Below, one piece after another: positions 53,821 through 64,000 of a stretch of 64,000 nucleotides of DNA (the first letter of the stretch is position 1; the number at the start of each line of letters is the position of its first letter). Made by a program: the position numbers and the translations under genes. Under the pieces are notes generated by a model. The model did not search any database. It saw only the letters and a list, made by a program, of their open reading frames with translations, and was not told where the DNA came from. The stretch is from positions 86,205,322 to 86,269,321 of the forward strand of contig NC_053035.3 in NCBI RefSeq assembly GCF_002575655.3, in the 5' to 3' direction. The DNA is from Aegilops tauschii subsp. strangulata (lineage: Eukaryota > Streptophyta > Magnoliopsida > Poales > Poaceae).

Positions 53821-54135
53821 CACTAGTAGAAAACAGGGCTTTGGTTCGGGCCTACCCAGCCCATTAGTTCCGGTTCTACACGAACCGGGACCCATGGGGG
53901 GCATTCATCCCGGTTCGTGAGCCCAGGGGGCCGGCCGGGGCCTCGTGGGCATTGGTCCCGGTTCGTCTGGACCCATTTGTCCCGGTTCTGGGCACGAACC
54001 GGGACAAATGGTCCTCGCTCCTGGCCCACAGCCATTTGTCCCAGTTCGTTTCTAGAACCGGGACAGAAGGGGGAGCTTTAGTCCCGGTTCCAGCAACGAA
54101 TCGGGACAAATAAGTTGCCTATATATACCCCATCG
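53821..54135 (+). promoter_or_regulatory. CACTA 2 left terminus, palindromes and promoter
   Basis: Inverted pairs of CCCGGTTC and GAACCGGGA repeat from 53870 to 54105. CCTATATATACCCC at 54118-54131 is a clear TATA box for the transposase gene. Confidence 0.75.
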
Positions 54136-54507
54136 CCGCAGCAGAGCACTCCACAGTGCTCTGTTTTTTCTGGCCGGCGAGGGGAGGGCATTTGGGTGCT
54201 CTAGCTCACCTCCTATGCACATGAGGTGTTCGATGAAATGCCCAAGCCACACTAGTTAAGCTTTCTCCTCTCGAAGCTCGACCTCCGAGCTCCATTTTTC
54301 CCGAGATTTGTCTAGGTTTAGCGGTCCGTCACGCCCCGTCCCCGTCTTCGCCGTCGTCGATCGCACGCACCGATCTTGTCGCCGGCACCACCGTGGTGAG
54401 CCTCTTGTTCTTATCTTCTTTCTGAAAGAAAAAATTCTTACTTTAGATAGATACTTGTCTAATTTTCTTACTTTTGACACACATAATTATATATATAATG
54501 CACGCAG

Positions 54508-57500
54508 ATGAACCGGCAATGGATGTACGGTGACTGACACACCTCCGAGTACATTAAGGGCATGCATAATTTTCTCAAAGTGGCTGAGGCAAACAAGCAG
54601 AATGGTTTTATGTGTTGTCCATGCCCTAATTGTGGGAATACGAAGTCTTACTCTGACCGGAAAATCCTTCACACCCACCTGCTTTATAAGGGTTTCATGC
54701 CACACTATAATGTTTGGACGAGGCACGGAGAAATAGGGGTTATGATGGAAGACAGCGAAGAAGAAGAGGACGATGACAACTATGTGCCCCCTGAATACGG
54801 TGATGCTGCAACGGGGGAAGTTGCTGAAGATCAAGAGGAACCAGACGATGTGCCCGATGATGATGATCTCCGCCGGGTCACTGTCGATGCAAGGACACAA
54901 TGCGAAAGTCAAAAGGAGAAGCTGAAGTTCGATCGCATGTTAGAGGATCACAAAAAAGGGTTGTACCCCAATTGCGAAGATGGCAACACAAAGCTCGGTA
55001 CCGTACTGGAATTGCTGCAGTGGAAGGCAGAGAATGCTGTGCCTGACAAAGGATTTGAGAAGCTACTGAAAATATTGAAGAAGAAGCTTCCAAAGGATAA
55101 CGAATTGCCCGACAGTACGTACGGAGCAAAGAAGGTCGTGTGCCCTCTAGGATTGGAGGTGCAGAAGATACATGCATGCCCTAATGACTGCATCCTCTAC
55201 TGCGGTGCGTACGAGGATTTGAACGCATGTCCGGTATGCGGTGCATTGCGGTATAAGATCAGACGAGATGACTCTGGTGATGTTGATGGCGAGCCCCCCA
55301 GGAAGAGGGTTCCTGCGAAGGTGATGTGGTATGCTCCTATAATACCACGGTTGAAACGTCTGTTCAGAAATGAAGAGCATGCCAAGTTGATGCGATGGCA
55401 CAGAGAGGGCCGTAAGAAAGATGGGAAGTTGAGAGCACCCGCTGACGGGTCGCAGTGGAGAAAAATTGAGAGAAAGTACTGGGCTGAGTTTGCAGGTGAC
55501 CCAAGGAATGTATGGTTTGGTTTAAGCGCGGATGGCATTAATCCTTTCGGGGAGCAGAGCAGCAATCACAGCACCTGGCCCGTGACTCTATGTATGTATA
55601 ACCTTCCTCCTTGGATGTGCATGAAGCGGAAGTTCATTATGATGCCAGTTCTCATCCAAGGCCCTAAGCAACCCGGCAACGACATTGATGTGTACCTAAG
55701 GCCATTAGTTGAAGAACTTTTACAGCTGTGGAATGGAAACGGTGTACGTGTGTGGGATGAGCACAAACAGGAGGAATTTAACCTGCACGCGTTGCTATTT
55801 GTAACCATCAATGATTGGCCCGCTCTCAGTAACCTTTCAGGACAGACAAACAAGGGATACCACGCATGCACGCACTGTTTAGCTGACACTGAAAGTATAT
55901 ACCTGGACAAATGCAGGAAGAATGTGTACCTGGGCCATCGTCGATTTCTTCCGACCAACATCAATGTCAAAAGAAAGGCAAACTGTTCAAAGGCGAGGTA
56001 GATCACCAGAAGAAGCCCGCCATGCGTACCGGTGATCACGTACTTGCTATGGTCAATGATTTACACGTAATCTTTGGAAAGGGTCCCGGCGGACTAGCTG
56101 TTCCGAATGACGCCGAGGGACGCACACCCATGTGGAAGAAGAAATCTATATTTTGGGACCTACCCTACTGGAAAGACCTAGAGGTCTGCTCTTCAATCGA
56201 CGTGATGCACGTGACGAAGAACCTTTGCGTGAACCTGCTAGGCTTCTTGGGCGTGTATGGGAAGACAAAAGATACACCTGAGGCACGGGAGGACCTGCAA
56301 CGTTTGCACGAAAAAGACGACATGCCTCCAAAGCAGTATGAAGGTCCTGCCAGCTACGCTCTTACCAAAGAAGAGAAGGAAATCTTCTTTGAATGCCTGC
56401 TCAGTAGGAAGGTCCTGACTGGCTTCTCGTCGAATATAAAGGGAATAATAAATATGCCAGAGAAAAAGTTCCAGAACCTAAAGTCTCATGACTGCCACGT
56501 GATTATGACGCAACTGCTTCCGGTTGCATTGAGGGGGCTTCTACCGGAAAACGTCCAATTAGCCATTGTGAAGCTATGTGCATTCCTCAATGCAATCTCT
56601 CAGAAGGTGATCGATCCAGAAATCATACCAAGGCTAAGGAGTGATGTGGCGCAATGTCTTGTCAGTTTCGAGCTGGTGTTCCCACCATCCTTCTTCAATA
56701 TCATGACGCACGTCCTAGTTCATCTAGTCGACGAGATTGCCATTCTGGGCCCTGTATTTATACACAATATGTTCCCCTTTGAGAGGTTCATGGGAGTCCT
56801 AAAGAAATATGTCTGTAACTGCGCTAGGCCAGAAGGAAGCATCTCCATGGGCCATCAAACAGAGGATGTCATTGGGTTTTGTGTTGACTTCATTCCTGGC
56901 CTTAAGAAGATAGGTCTCCCTATATCGCGGTATGAGGGGAGACTGACTGGAAAAGGCACGCTTAGAGGGGACTCAATAATATGCAGGGACGGGCATTCTT
57001 GGTCTCAAGCACACTACACAGTTTTACAGAACTCTACCTTGGTGACCCCGTATGTCGATGAACACAAGAACAGTCTGCGCTCCAAACACCCGGAGCAGTG
57101 TGACGACTGGATTACATGTGAACACATCAGGACTTTCAGCAGTTGGTTGGAAACACGTCTCAGAGGTGACAACACTGTTTGTGATGAGTTGTACTCGTTG
57201 TCCAAGGGACCATCTTCGACTGTATTGACTTACAAAGGATACGAGATAAATGGGAATACATTTTACACGATCGCCCAAGGTCAAAAGAGCACCAACCAAA
57301 ACAGCGGTGTCCGCTTTGATGCAGCAACCAAGAGGGGAAAGGACACATATTATGGTTACATAGTGGACATATGGGAACTTGACTACGGACATGATTTTAA
57401 GGTCCCTTTGTTTAAGTGCAAATGGGTCAATCTGTCAGGAGGCGGGGTACAGGTAGACCCACAGTACGGAATGACAATAGTGGATCTGAACAATCTTGGG

Positions 57501-57815
57501 TACACAGATGAACCGATCGTCCTAGCCAATGATGTGGCGTAGGTTATCTATGTGAAGGACATGTCTACCAAACTGAGAAAAAGAAAAGATAAGGAAGCGA
57601 ATACATCATACGATGAGCCAAAGCGCCACATAGTTCTTTCAGGAAAAAGGGACATCGTGGGAGTGGAGGGCAAGACAGACATGTCTGAAGATTATGAAAA
57701 GTTTCATGAAATTCCTCCCTTCAAAGTCAAGGCTGACCCAAGCATCCTGATAAACGATGAAGATTATCCATGGTTACGGCGCAATAAGCAAAGGACACAA
57801 GCGAAGAATAAGTGA
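54508..57815 (+). pseudogene. CACTA tnp2 transposase (TNPD)
   Basis: The natural start is MNRQWMYGD at 54508, right after an intron-like CACGCAG. A TGA follows at 54535, then the transposase-associated domain (FMCCPCPNCGNTKSYSD), the tnp2 core (GLSADGINPFGEQSSNHSTW, SSIDVMHVTKNLCVNLLGFL), DUF4218 (AIVKLCAFLNAISQKVIDPE, HNMFPFERFMGVLKKYV) and DUF4216 (DTYYGYIVDIWELDYG). One base is lost near 55963 (AACATCAATG), changing the frame, and TAG at 57540 ends the frame before a last 91 codons. Length is that of intact relatives. It would cut and join CACTA ends, but this copy is dead. Confidence 0.9.
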
Positions 57816-57835
57816 AGACTTTCTCTCCACAACTA

Positions 57836-58082
57836 TTATGATGATACCATGCCAACTTTCAACCTTTTTGTAGTTCATTTGAAATGCATGTTGTAACAGA
57901 CGAGTTTCCGTATGAAACCCTGATATCTCGAAACAGATTGTCCGTTTTGTACACGAAGTGCATCCAGTTTTTGCCGTAACCCTCTCAACTTTTCAGCATA
58001 TGCTATGTGGGTGAAATGATGATACCATGCCAATTTTCAACCTTTTCATAGTTCATTTGAAATGCTTTTCAATTTCAGGGTC
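57836..58082 (+). repeat. Remnant of the 335-bp array
   Basis: About three quarters of a unit, with part deleted, matches the array at 16896-18330 (GATACCATGCCAACTTTCAA, GAAACCCTGATAT). Confidence 0.9.
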
Positions 58083-59867
58083 TCTCCTTCATCGTCTCTG
58101 CACTCAGGGCTTATAAACCGCTACGAGTGCCTCTCGCTTGGCGAGGTGAGACTAAAAAACTCTATTACCGGTTCATGCCACGAACCGGTACTAAAGGTGC
58201 TCGTGGGGCCCCAGCCTTACAACCGGTGCCAAATGAAATGCCTTTGTAACAGCCTTAGAACCGGTACTAAAGGAATCAACTAAAAAGCTTTTATAAACCT
58301 CTAGTATTATTGAAACTAAAATTATATAGAATTTATGCAACTAACATTATCAAAGTATTTTCTATTCAAAACATTAAAAGCAAAAAGAATTTTCATAAAA
58401 TTATTACAAAAAGCAAAAAAGAAAATAAAATAAAATAAATAAGCATAAACAAAATAAAATAAAATTTTATGAAATAAATAAGTAGAAACAAAATAAAACC
58501 AAATAAAATAAATAAGTAGAAACAAAATAAAATAAACTATAATAAAATAAAATAAATAAACCTTAATAAAATAAATAAAAATAGCAACAGTAAGTATTTT
58601 GTTGTAAGTATAAACAAAATAAAAAATAAAGCAACAAAAAAACAAAAAAACTAGAAAAAAATAAAAAAAAATGCCACCTACTGGGACACCACGGCCTGAA
58701 TACGACTAGAAAGCTAGTTGGGCCAGGATTCAGGCCCGCAGAAGGCCCAGCAGGCCCACAGGCAAAGCAGTGTCAGATTAGGCCCATAGGCCTGCAGTTT
58801 AGAGGAGTTCGAGAGAGAGGAGGCAGCGGAGCTTATAAACAGGTCTTCGGCGCTCTCAACTAGCGAGGTGGGACTAAACTCCCACCATCACGCCGCTGTG
58901 CAAGGCCATTGGTCCCGGTTGGTGGCACGAACCGGGACCAATGCCCTCCTTTGGTACCGGTTGGTGCCACCAACCGGGACCAAAGCCCACCTTTGGTACC
59001 GGTTGGTGCGACCAACCGGGACCAAAGGCCTCTGCTTCCCGCCCTTTGGGCTGCTGAAAAGAGACCTTTGGTCCCGGTTGGTGCCACCAACCAGGACTAA
59101 AGGGCGCATTGGTACCGGTTCATGCCATGAATCGGGACCAATGCTCCATCTATATAAGCAAGACTTGTGAAAAATTTCATTCAGTTCGTCTTCCCCGCCC
59201 AGACAACGCCGTGAGGCTGCCCCTCTGCCTCGCCGTCGTCGCCCTGCCTCCGACGCCGTCCCGCGCCGCCCTAACGTCGTCGCCGCCCCGCGCCATCCCC
59301 TGCCCCGACGTCGCCGGCCCTGCCGGCCTCCTCGTCGCCCGTCGTCGCGCCCCTACCCCACTGCCTCGCCGTCACCGTCGCCCTGCTTCCTCGTCGCCGT
59401 TGTTGTGCCCTGCCTCCTCGTCGTTGTCCCCGTGCCCTGCCTCCTCGTCGCCGTGCAGTGAGCTCATTCTCCTCGTCGTCGGGCGCCCTCTGCATATGCA
59501 TTTTCCTAATTAAGTTTAGATGTGTAGTTAATTTAGTTGTTGTAATTTGTTCATAAAAAATATGAAAAAGTTAGAATTTTTATGGTGATATTATTGTTGA
59601 ATATGCAAATGTTTGTATGTTCATATGCAAAGAATATGTCAATTTTTCATATAATTTTTATGATTTTTTTGTTGTAATTTTGTTCATAGAATTTTTATTT
59701 TTTTCATAGAATTTTTATGATTTTTTTCTGTTGTAATTTTGTTCATATTGTGTATATGTTCATATTGTGTATGTATAGGAAAATTGTGATCAAAGTCATT
59801 TATGTATATGTTCTTATTTAGAAGAAAAAGCAGGAGAGGAAAAAGGAAAATAAGAAGAGGAAGAAGG

Positions 59868-59900
<33 letters not shown>

Positions 59901-60500
59901 GAGATAAATAAGAAGATGAAAAAGAAGAAGAAAAAAGGAGAAGAAGAAATAGAATAATAATAATATATTATTCTATTTTTTCTTCTTCTCCTCTATTCCT
60001 TTCTTCTTCTCCTCTTTTTCTTCTTCTTTTTTTTCTTCGATCTCCTCCTCTATTCCTTTCTTCTTCTCCTCTTTTTTTTCTTCTTCTTCCTCTTCTTATT
60101 TTTTATCGGGTATGTCATTGTCGATATACCCCCCTCCCCAATAACTTTTAGTAAGTACTAATTAATTAGGAAGTGTTTAATATAATTAGTTAGAAAAATA
60201 ATAGAACTAGTTAAACTAGTTTATTTTTAGTAAGTACTACTTTATTTTATTTATAGTAAGTGCTTATAGTAGTTGAACTAGTTGATTTAATAAAACTACT
60301 TTATTTTACTATATATAGAAAGTAGTTTATTTTTAGTAAGTACTACTTTATTTTATTTATAGTAAGTGTTAGTAGTTGAACTAGTTGATTTAATAAAACT
60401 ACTTTATTTTACTATAGACATAGTTTATTTTTAGCAAGAAAATTAATAGAACTAGTTTATTTTTTTAGTTCAAGCAATTATTCCCGCATCAACGTCGACG
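58083..60500 (+). repeat. CACTA 2 middle region shared with CACTA 1
   Basis: The parts 58330-58670 (AT-rich), 58670-58900 (GCCACCTACTGGG..), 58905-59160 (palindromes), 59165-59510 (CCG-rich leader) and 59821-60140 (purine mirror, TATCGGGTATGTC) match 18340-20345 in order. From about 60145 the two differ: CACTA 2 goes on with TTTAGTAAGTACT repeats (60146-60470). Confidence 0.85.
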
Positions 60501-60902
60501 ATGCCTATCCCGCATCCTCGTCGTCAACTCGGCGGAGGAGGCCTGCTTGATCAGAGGGGCCATGTCCGGGATTGGGCTCCGCCGGGCTGGTATTGGGAGG
60601 TGCTACCTTCCGGGGGGCGTAGGTTGGTGAGGAGCCAGCCCGTCGTTGACCCGAACCTTGTTTGGTGGCGGTCGCGTGGGCCAGTGACGGTGCCGAGGCT
60701 TCCGAACACCGCGGAGGTGGTACGTCACCATGTCAGCGAGGAGGACGAGCACGTCCGTCGCTACATGGTTGCCTTGGAGGGCAGGTTCGACAATACCTGG
60801 CAGGTTCTTCAGGGATCTTACTGGAGCTATGATCCTGTGATGGTTCCTTCTCTTTCGGTGTCCACCGCCCGCGCCGATACCCGTCGGGCGCTACGGTTCT
60901 AG
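60501..60902 (+). CDS. Small ORF in CACTA 2, unknown function
   Basis: The 133-residue ORF starts MPIPHPRRQLGGGGLLDQRG and contains DWAPPGWYWEVLPSGGRRLV, VDPNLVWWRSRGPVTVPRLP and VRHHVSEEDEHVRRYMVALE. It is open from ATG to TAG, Trp- and Arg-rich, and has a different base composition from its AT-rich surroundings. From memory, similar hypothetical proteins are common in Triticeae genomes and probably travel with CACTA elements. I know no function. Confidence 0.55.
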   Translation: MPIPHPRRQLGGGGLLDQRGHVRDWAPPGWYWEVLPSGGRRLVRSQPVVDPNLVWWRSRGPVTVPRLPNTAEVVRHHVSEEDEHVRRYMVALEGRFDNTWQVLQGSYWSYDPVMVPSLSVSTARADTRRALRF

Positions 60903-61188
60903 CTATATTAGCGATGCTATATGTATGATACTACTCGAGGTGTATTAGTGATAATATTCGACGATGTACGGACGCAAGAGATGATGTAGTTTTGCTTATA
61001 ATTGAATGCATGCTAATTTGAATACTACTTTATTTTACGATTTGGTTTTGCTTCTTGAATGCTCAAATTGGAAAACAACTCCTGCTTTGAATGCTAAAAT
61101 TGGAGAGCACTATGCAAGGCGTATGCATTTGATTAGGTGATAGCTTATAGGGTTTTTGTTTTTGCAGAAATCTAGGAGCCCGCCCTTA
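60903..61188 (+). other. CACTA 2 sequence after the small ORF
   Basis: It is AT-rich with a duplicated ATGCTMAAATTGGA phrase. TTTTTGTTTTTGCAG near 61154-61168 looks like a splice acceptor. The exact border to the Gypsy LTR is uncertain by about 15 bp. Confidence 0.4.
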
Positions 61189-62656
61189 TCAATCCAGTAG
61201 GAGGCCATGCACGAGTCCCTCGCACCTACACAAACAAATAAATCCTCGCAACCAACGCGATAAGGGGTTGTCAATCCCTACACGGTCACTTACGAGAGTG
61301 AGATCTGATAGATATGATAAGATAATATTTTTGGTATTTTTATGATAAAGATGCAAAGTAAAGAAAGTAAAAATAAAAATGGCGCTAGAAATAGCTTGTT
61401 GTCGGGAGATTAATATGATGGAAAATAGAACAGGGGGCCATAGGTTTCACTAGTGGCTTCTCTCAAGAGCATAAGTATTTTACGGTGGGTGAACAAATTA
61501 CTGTTGAGCAATTGACAGAATTGAGCATAGTTATGAGAATATCTAGGTATGATCATGTATATAGGCATCACGTCCGAGACAAGTAGACCGACTCCTGCCT
61601 GCATCTACTACTGTTACTCCACACATCGACCACTATCCAGCATGCATCTAGAGTATTAAGTTCATAAGAATAGAGTAACGCTTTAAGCAAGATGACATGA
61701 TGTAGAGGGATAAATTCATGCAATATGATATAAACCCCATCTTGTTATCCTCGATGGCAACAATACAATACGTGCCTTGCTGCCCCTACTGTCACTGGGA
61801 AAGGACACCGCAAGATTGAACCCAAAGCTAAGCACTTCTCCCATTGCAAGAAAGATCAATCTAGTAGGCCAAACCAAACTGATAATTCAAAGAGACTTGC
61901 AAAGATAACCAATCATACATAAAAGAATTCAGAAGATTCAAATATTGTTCATAGATAAACTTGATCATAAACCCATTATTCATCGGTCTCAACAAACACA
62001 CCGCAAAAGAAGATTACATTGAATAGATCTCCACGAGAGAGGGGGAGAACATTGTATTGAGATTCAAAAAGAGAGAAGAAGCCATCTAGCTAATAACTAT
62101 GGACCCCAAGGTCTGAGGTAAACTACTCACACTTCATCGGAGAGGCTATGGTGTTGATGTAGAAGCCCTCCGTGATCGATGCCCCCTCCGGTGGAGCTCC
62201 GGAACAGGCCCCAAGATGGGATCTCACGGGTACAGAAGGTTGCAGCGGTGGAATTAGGTTTTTCGCTCCATTTCTGGTAGTTTGGGGGTACGTAGGTATA
62301 TATAGGAGGAAGGAGTACGTTGGTGGAGCAACATGGGGCCCACGAGGGTGGAGGGCGCGCCCCCTACCTCGTGGCTTCCTGGTTAATGTCTTGACGTAGG
62401 GTCCAAGTCCTCTGGATCACGTTCATTCCGAAAATCACGTTCCCGAAGGTTTCATTCCGTTTGGACTCCGTTTGATATTCTTTTTCTGTGTAACTCTGAA
62501 ATAGGCAAAAAAACAGCAATTCTGGGCTGGGCCTCCGGTTAATAGGTTAGTCCCAAAAATAATATAAAAGTGTATAATAAAGCCCAATAATGTCCAAAAC
62601 AGAATATAATATAGCATGGAACAATAAAAAATTATAGATACGTTGGAGACGTATCA
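61189..62656 (-). mobile_element. 3' LTR of a minus-strand Gypsy element
   Basis: On the minus strand it begins TGATACGTCTCCAACGTATC at 62656, with TATATATACCTACG as a TATA region near 62288-62303. The far end near 61189 lacks a clear CA and seems truncated at the junction with CACTA 2. It is of the common wheat Gypsy kind (Sabrina/WHAM-like), related in its start to the LTR at 169. Confidence 0.75.
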
Positions 62657-64000
62657 AGCATCCACAAGCTTAATTCCTGCTCGTTCTCGAGTAGGTAAAT
62701 GATAAAAACAGAATTTTTGATGTGGAATGCTACTAGGCATAATTTCAATGTAATTCTTCTTAATTGTGGTATGAATATTTAGATCCGAAAGATTCAAGAT
62801 AAAAGTTCAATATTGACATAAAAATAATAATACTTCAAGCATACTAACTAAGCGATTATGTCCTCTCAAAATAACATGGCCAAAGAAAGTTCATCCCTAC
62901 AAAATCATATAGTTTAGTCATGCTCCATTTTCGTCACACAAGAATGCTCTCATCATGCACAACCCCGATGACAAGCCAAGCAATTGTTTCATACTTTAGT
63001 AATCTCAAACTTTTTCAACCTTCACGCAATACATGAGCGTGAGCCATGGATATAGCACTATGGGTGGAATAGAATATAATGATGGGGGTTATGTGGAGAA
63101 GACAAAAAAGGATAAAGTCTCACATCAACGAGGCTAATCAATGAGCTAAGGAGATGCCCATCGATTGATGTTAATGCAAGGAGTAGGGATTGCCATGCAA
63201 CGGATGCACTAGAGCTATAAATATATGAAAGCTCAACAAAAGAAACTAAGTGGGTGTGCATCCAACTTGCTTGCTCACGAACACCTAGGGCACTTGAGGA
63301 GGCCCATTGTTGAAATATACAAGCCAAGTTCTATAGTAAAAAATTCCCACTAGTATATGAAAGTGACCAAACAAGAGACTCTCTATCATGAAGATTATGG
63401 TGCTACTTTGAAGCACAAGTGTGGAAAAAGGATAGTAGCATTGTCCCTTCTCTCTTTTTCTCTCATTTTTTTGGGCCTTCTCTTTTTTTATGGCCTTTCT
63501 CTCCTTTTTTTATATTCCTCACTTGGGACAATGCTCTAGAAAATGATGATCATCACACTTCTATTTATTTACAACTCAATGATTACAACTCGATACTAGA
63601 ACAAAGTATGACTCTATATGAATGACTCCGGCGGTGTACCGGGATATGCAATGAACCAAGAGTGGCATGTATGAAAGAATTATGAACGGTGGCTTTGCCA
63701 CAAATACTATGTCAACTACATGATCATGCTAAGCAATATGACAATGATGAACGTGTCATGGTAAACGGAACGGTGGAAAGTTGCATGGCAATATATCTCG
63801 AAATGGCTATGGAAATGCCATAATAGGTAGGTATGGTGGCTGTTTTGAGGAAGATATAAGGAGGTTTATGTGGGAAAGAGCGTATCATATCACGGGGTTT
63901 GGATGCACCGGCGAAGTTTGCACCAACTCTCAATGTGAGAAAGGGCAATGCATGGTACCGAAGAGGCTAGCAATGATGGAAGGGTGAGAGTGCGTATAAT
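62657..64000 (-). mobile_element. 3' internal region of the minus-strand Gypsy
   Basis: A purine-rich GGAATTAAGCTTGTGGATGC (minus strand, 62658-62677) directly precedes the LTR and is its polypurine tract. The remaining 1.3 kb is long untranslated sequence typical of these elements, with a T/C-rich tract at 63451-63530. No pol coding is seen, and the element runs off the right edge. Confidence 0.7.

Larger units (their letters stand above)
53821..61188 (+). mobile_element. CACTA element 2: left end, transposase, middle region
   Basis: It begins CACTAGTAGAAAACAGGGC at 53821 with TTC (53818-53820) as the likely 3-bp target. Subterminal CGGGAC palindromes, a tnp2 transposase pseudogene, an array remnant, the AT-rich and palindrome blocks shared with CACTA 1, the purine mirror and a small ORF follow. 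The second gene and the right end are absent; minus-strand Gypsy sequence starts at about 61189. Confidence 0.8.

Noticed and set aside
1..64000. tRNA, rRNA or miRNA genes
   Set aside because: I found no cloverleaf or rRNA sequence by eye; tRNA-like strings are only primer binding sites. A tRNAscan or miRNA search was not possible.

Overview
The window is plant nuclear DNA from a Triticeae grass (wheat, Aegilops or close kin). The evidence is the set of transposons: an Angela/BARE/WIS-type Copia LTR with its typical start, Gypsy LTRs beginning TGATAYGTCTCC, CACTA elements with CGGGAC palindromes, Stowaway MITEs, and a rice Rc/TT8-like bHLH gene. There are no bacterial features, no CRISPR array, and no rRNA or tRNA gene that I could see. 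Family names are from memory and were not searched.

Layout. 1-16024 is a nest of LTR retrotransposons. It holds a broken Gypsy element (5' LTR 169-1572 and decayed gag), fused to the 3' half of a decayed Copia whose 3' LTR (5504-6803 plus 15583-16024) is split by a complete, young Angela-type Copia (6804-15577, target duplication CCTCC). 16025-31411 is DNA-transposon territory: PIF/Harbinger remnants on both sides of a 5'-truncated CACTA (16862-29826). The CACTA second gene carries a Ulp1-like end, and one of its exons is interrupted by an LTR element (23631-28265, target duplication ATCGC). That element lacks pol and carries an 815-codon ORF that I cannot assign.

31415-53820 is a gene island. 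It holds a nine-exon bHLH gene of the TT8/Rc type on the plus strand (32640-40110; 650 codons; intron 2 swollen by MITEs and LINEs), a single-exon NAC-like gene on the minus strand (43922-45094), fragments of one or two unidentified minus-strand genes, a complete short-LTR Copia (47842-52815, target duplication TTTGG) just upstream of one such putative first exon, and the 5' part of a ClpR4-like gene cut off by a second CACTA. 53821-61188 is that second CACTA (left end, tnp2 transposase pseudogene, middle region, a small extra ORF). 61189-64000 is the 3' end of a minus-strand Gypsy element.

How it fits together. The two CACTA elements share a middle segment of about 2 kb but keep complementary halves: left end plus transposase at 53.8-61.2 kb, second gene plus right end at 16.9-29.8 kb. 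Most transposon genes are dead through C-to-T type stop codons and small indels. The bHLH and NAC genes are the only clearly intact host genes; the bHLH probably acts in the MYB-bHLH-WD40 complex for flavonoid pigments.
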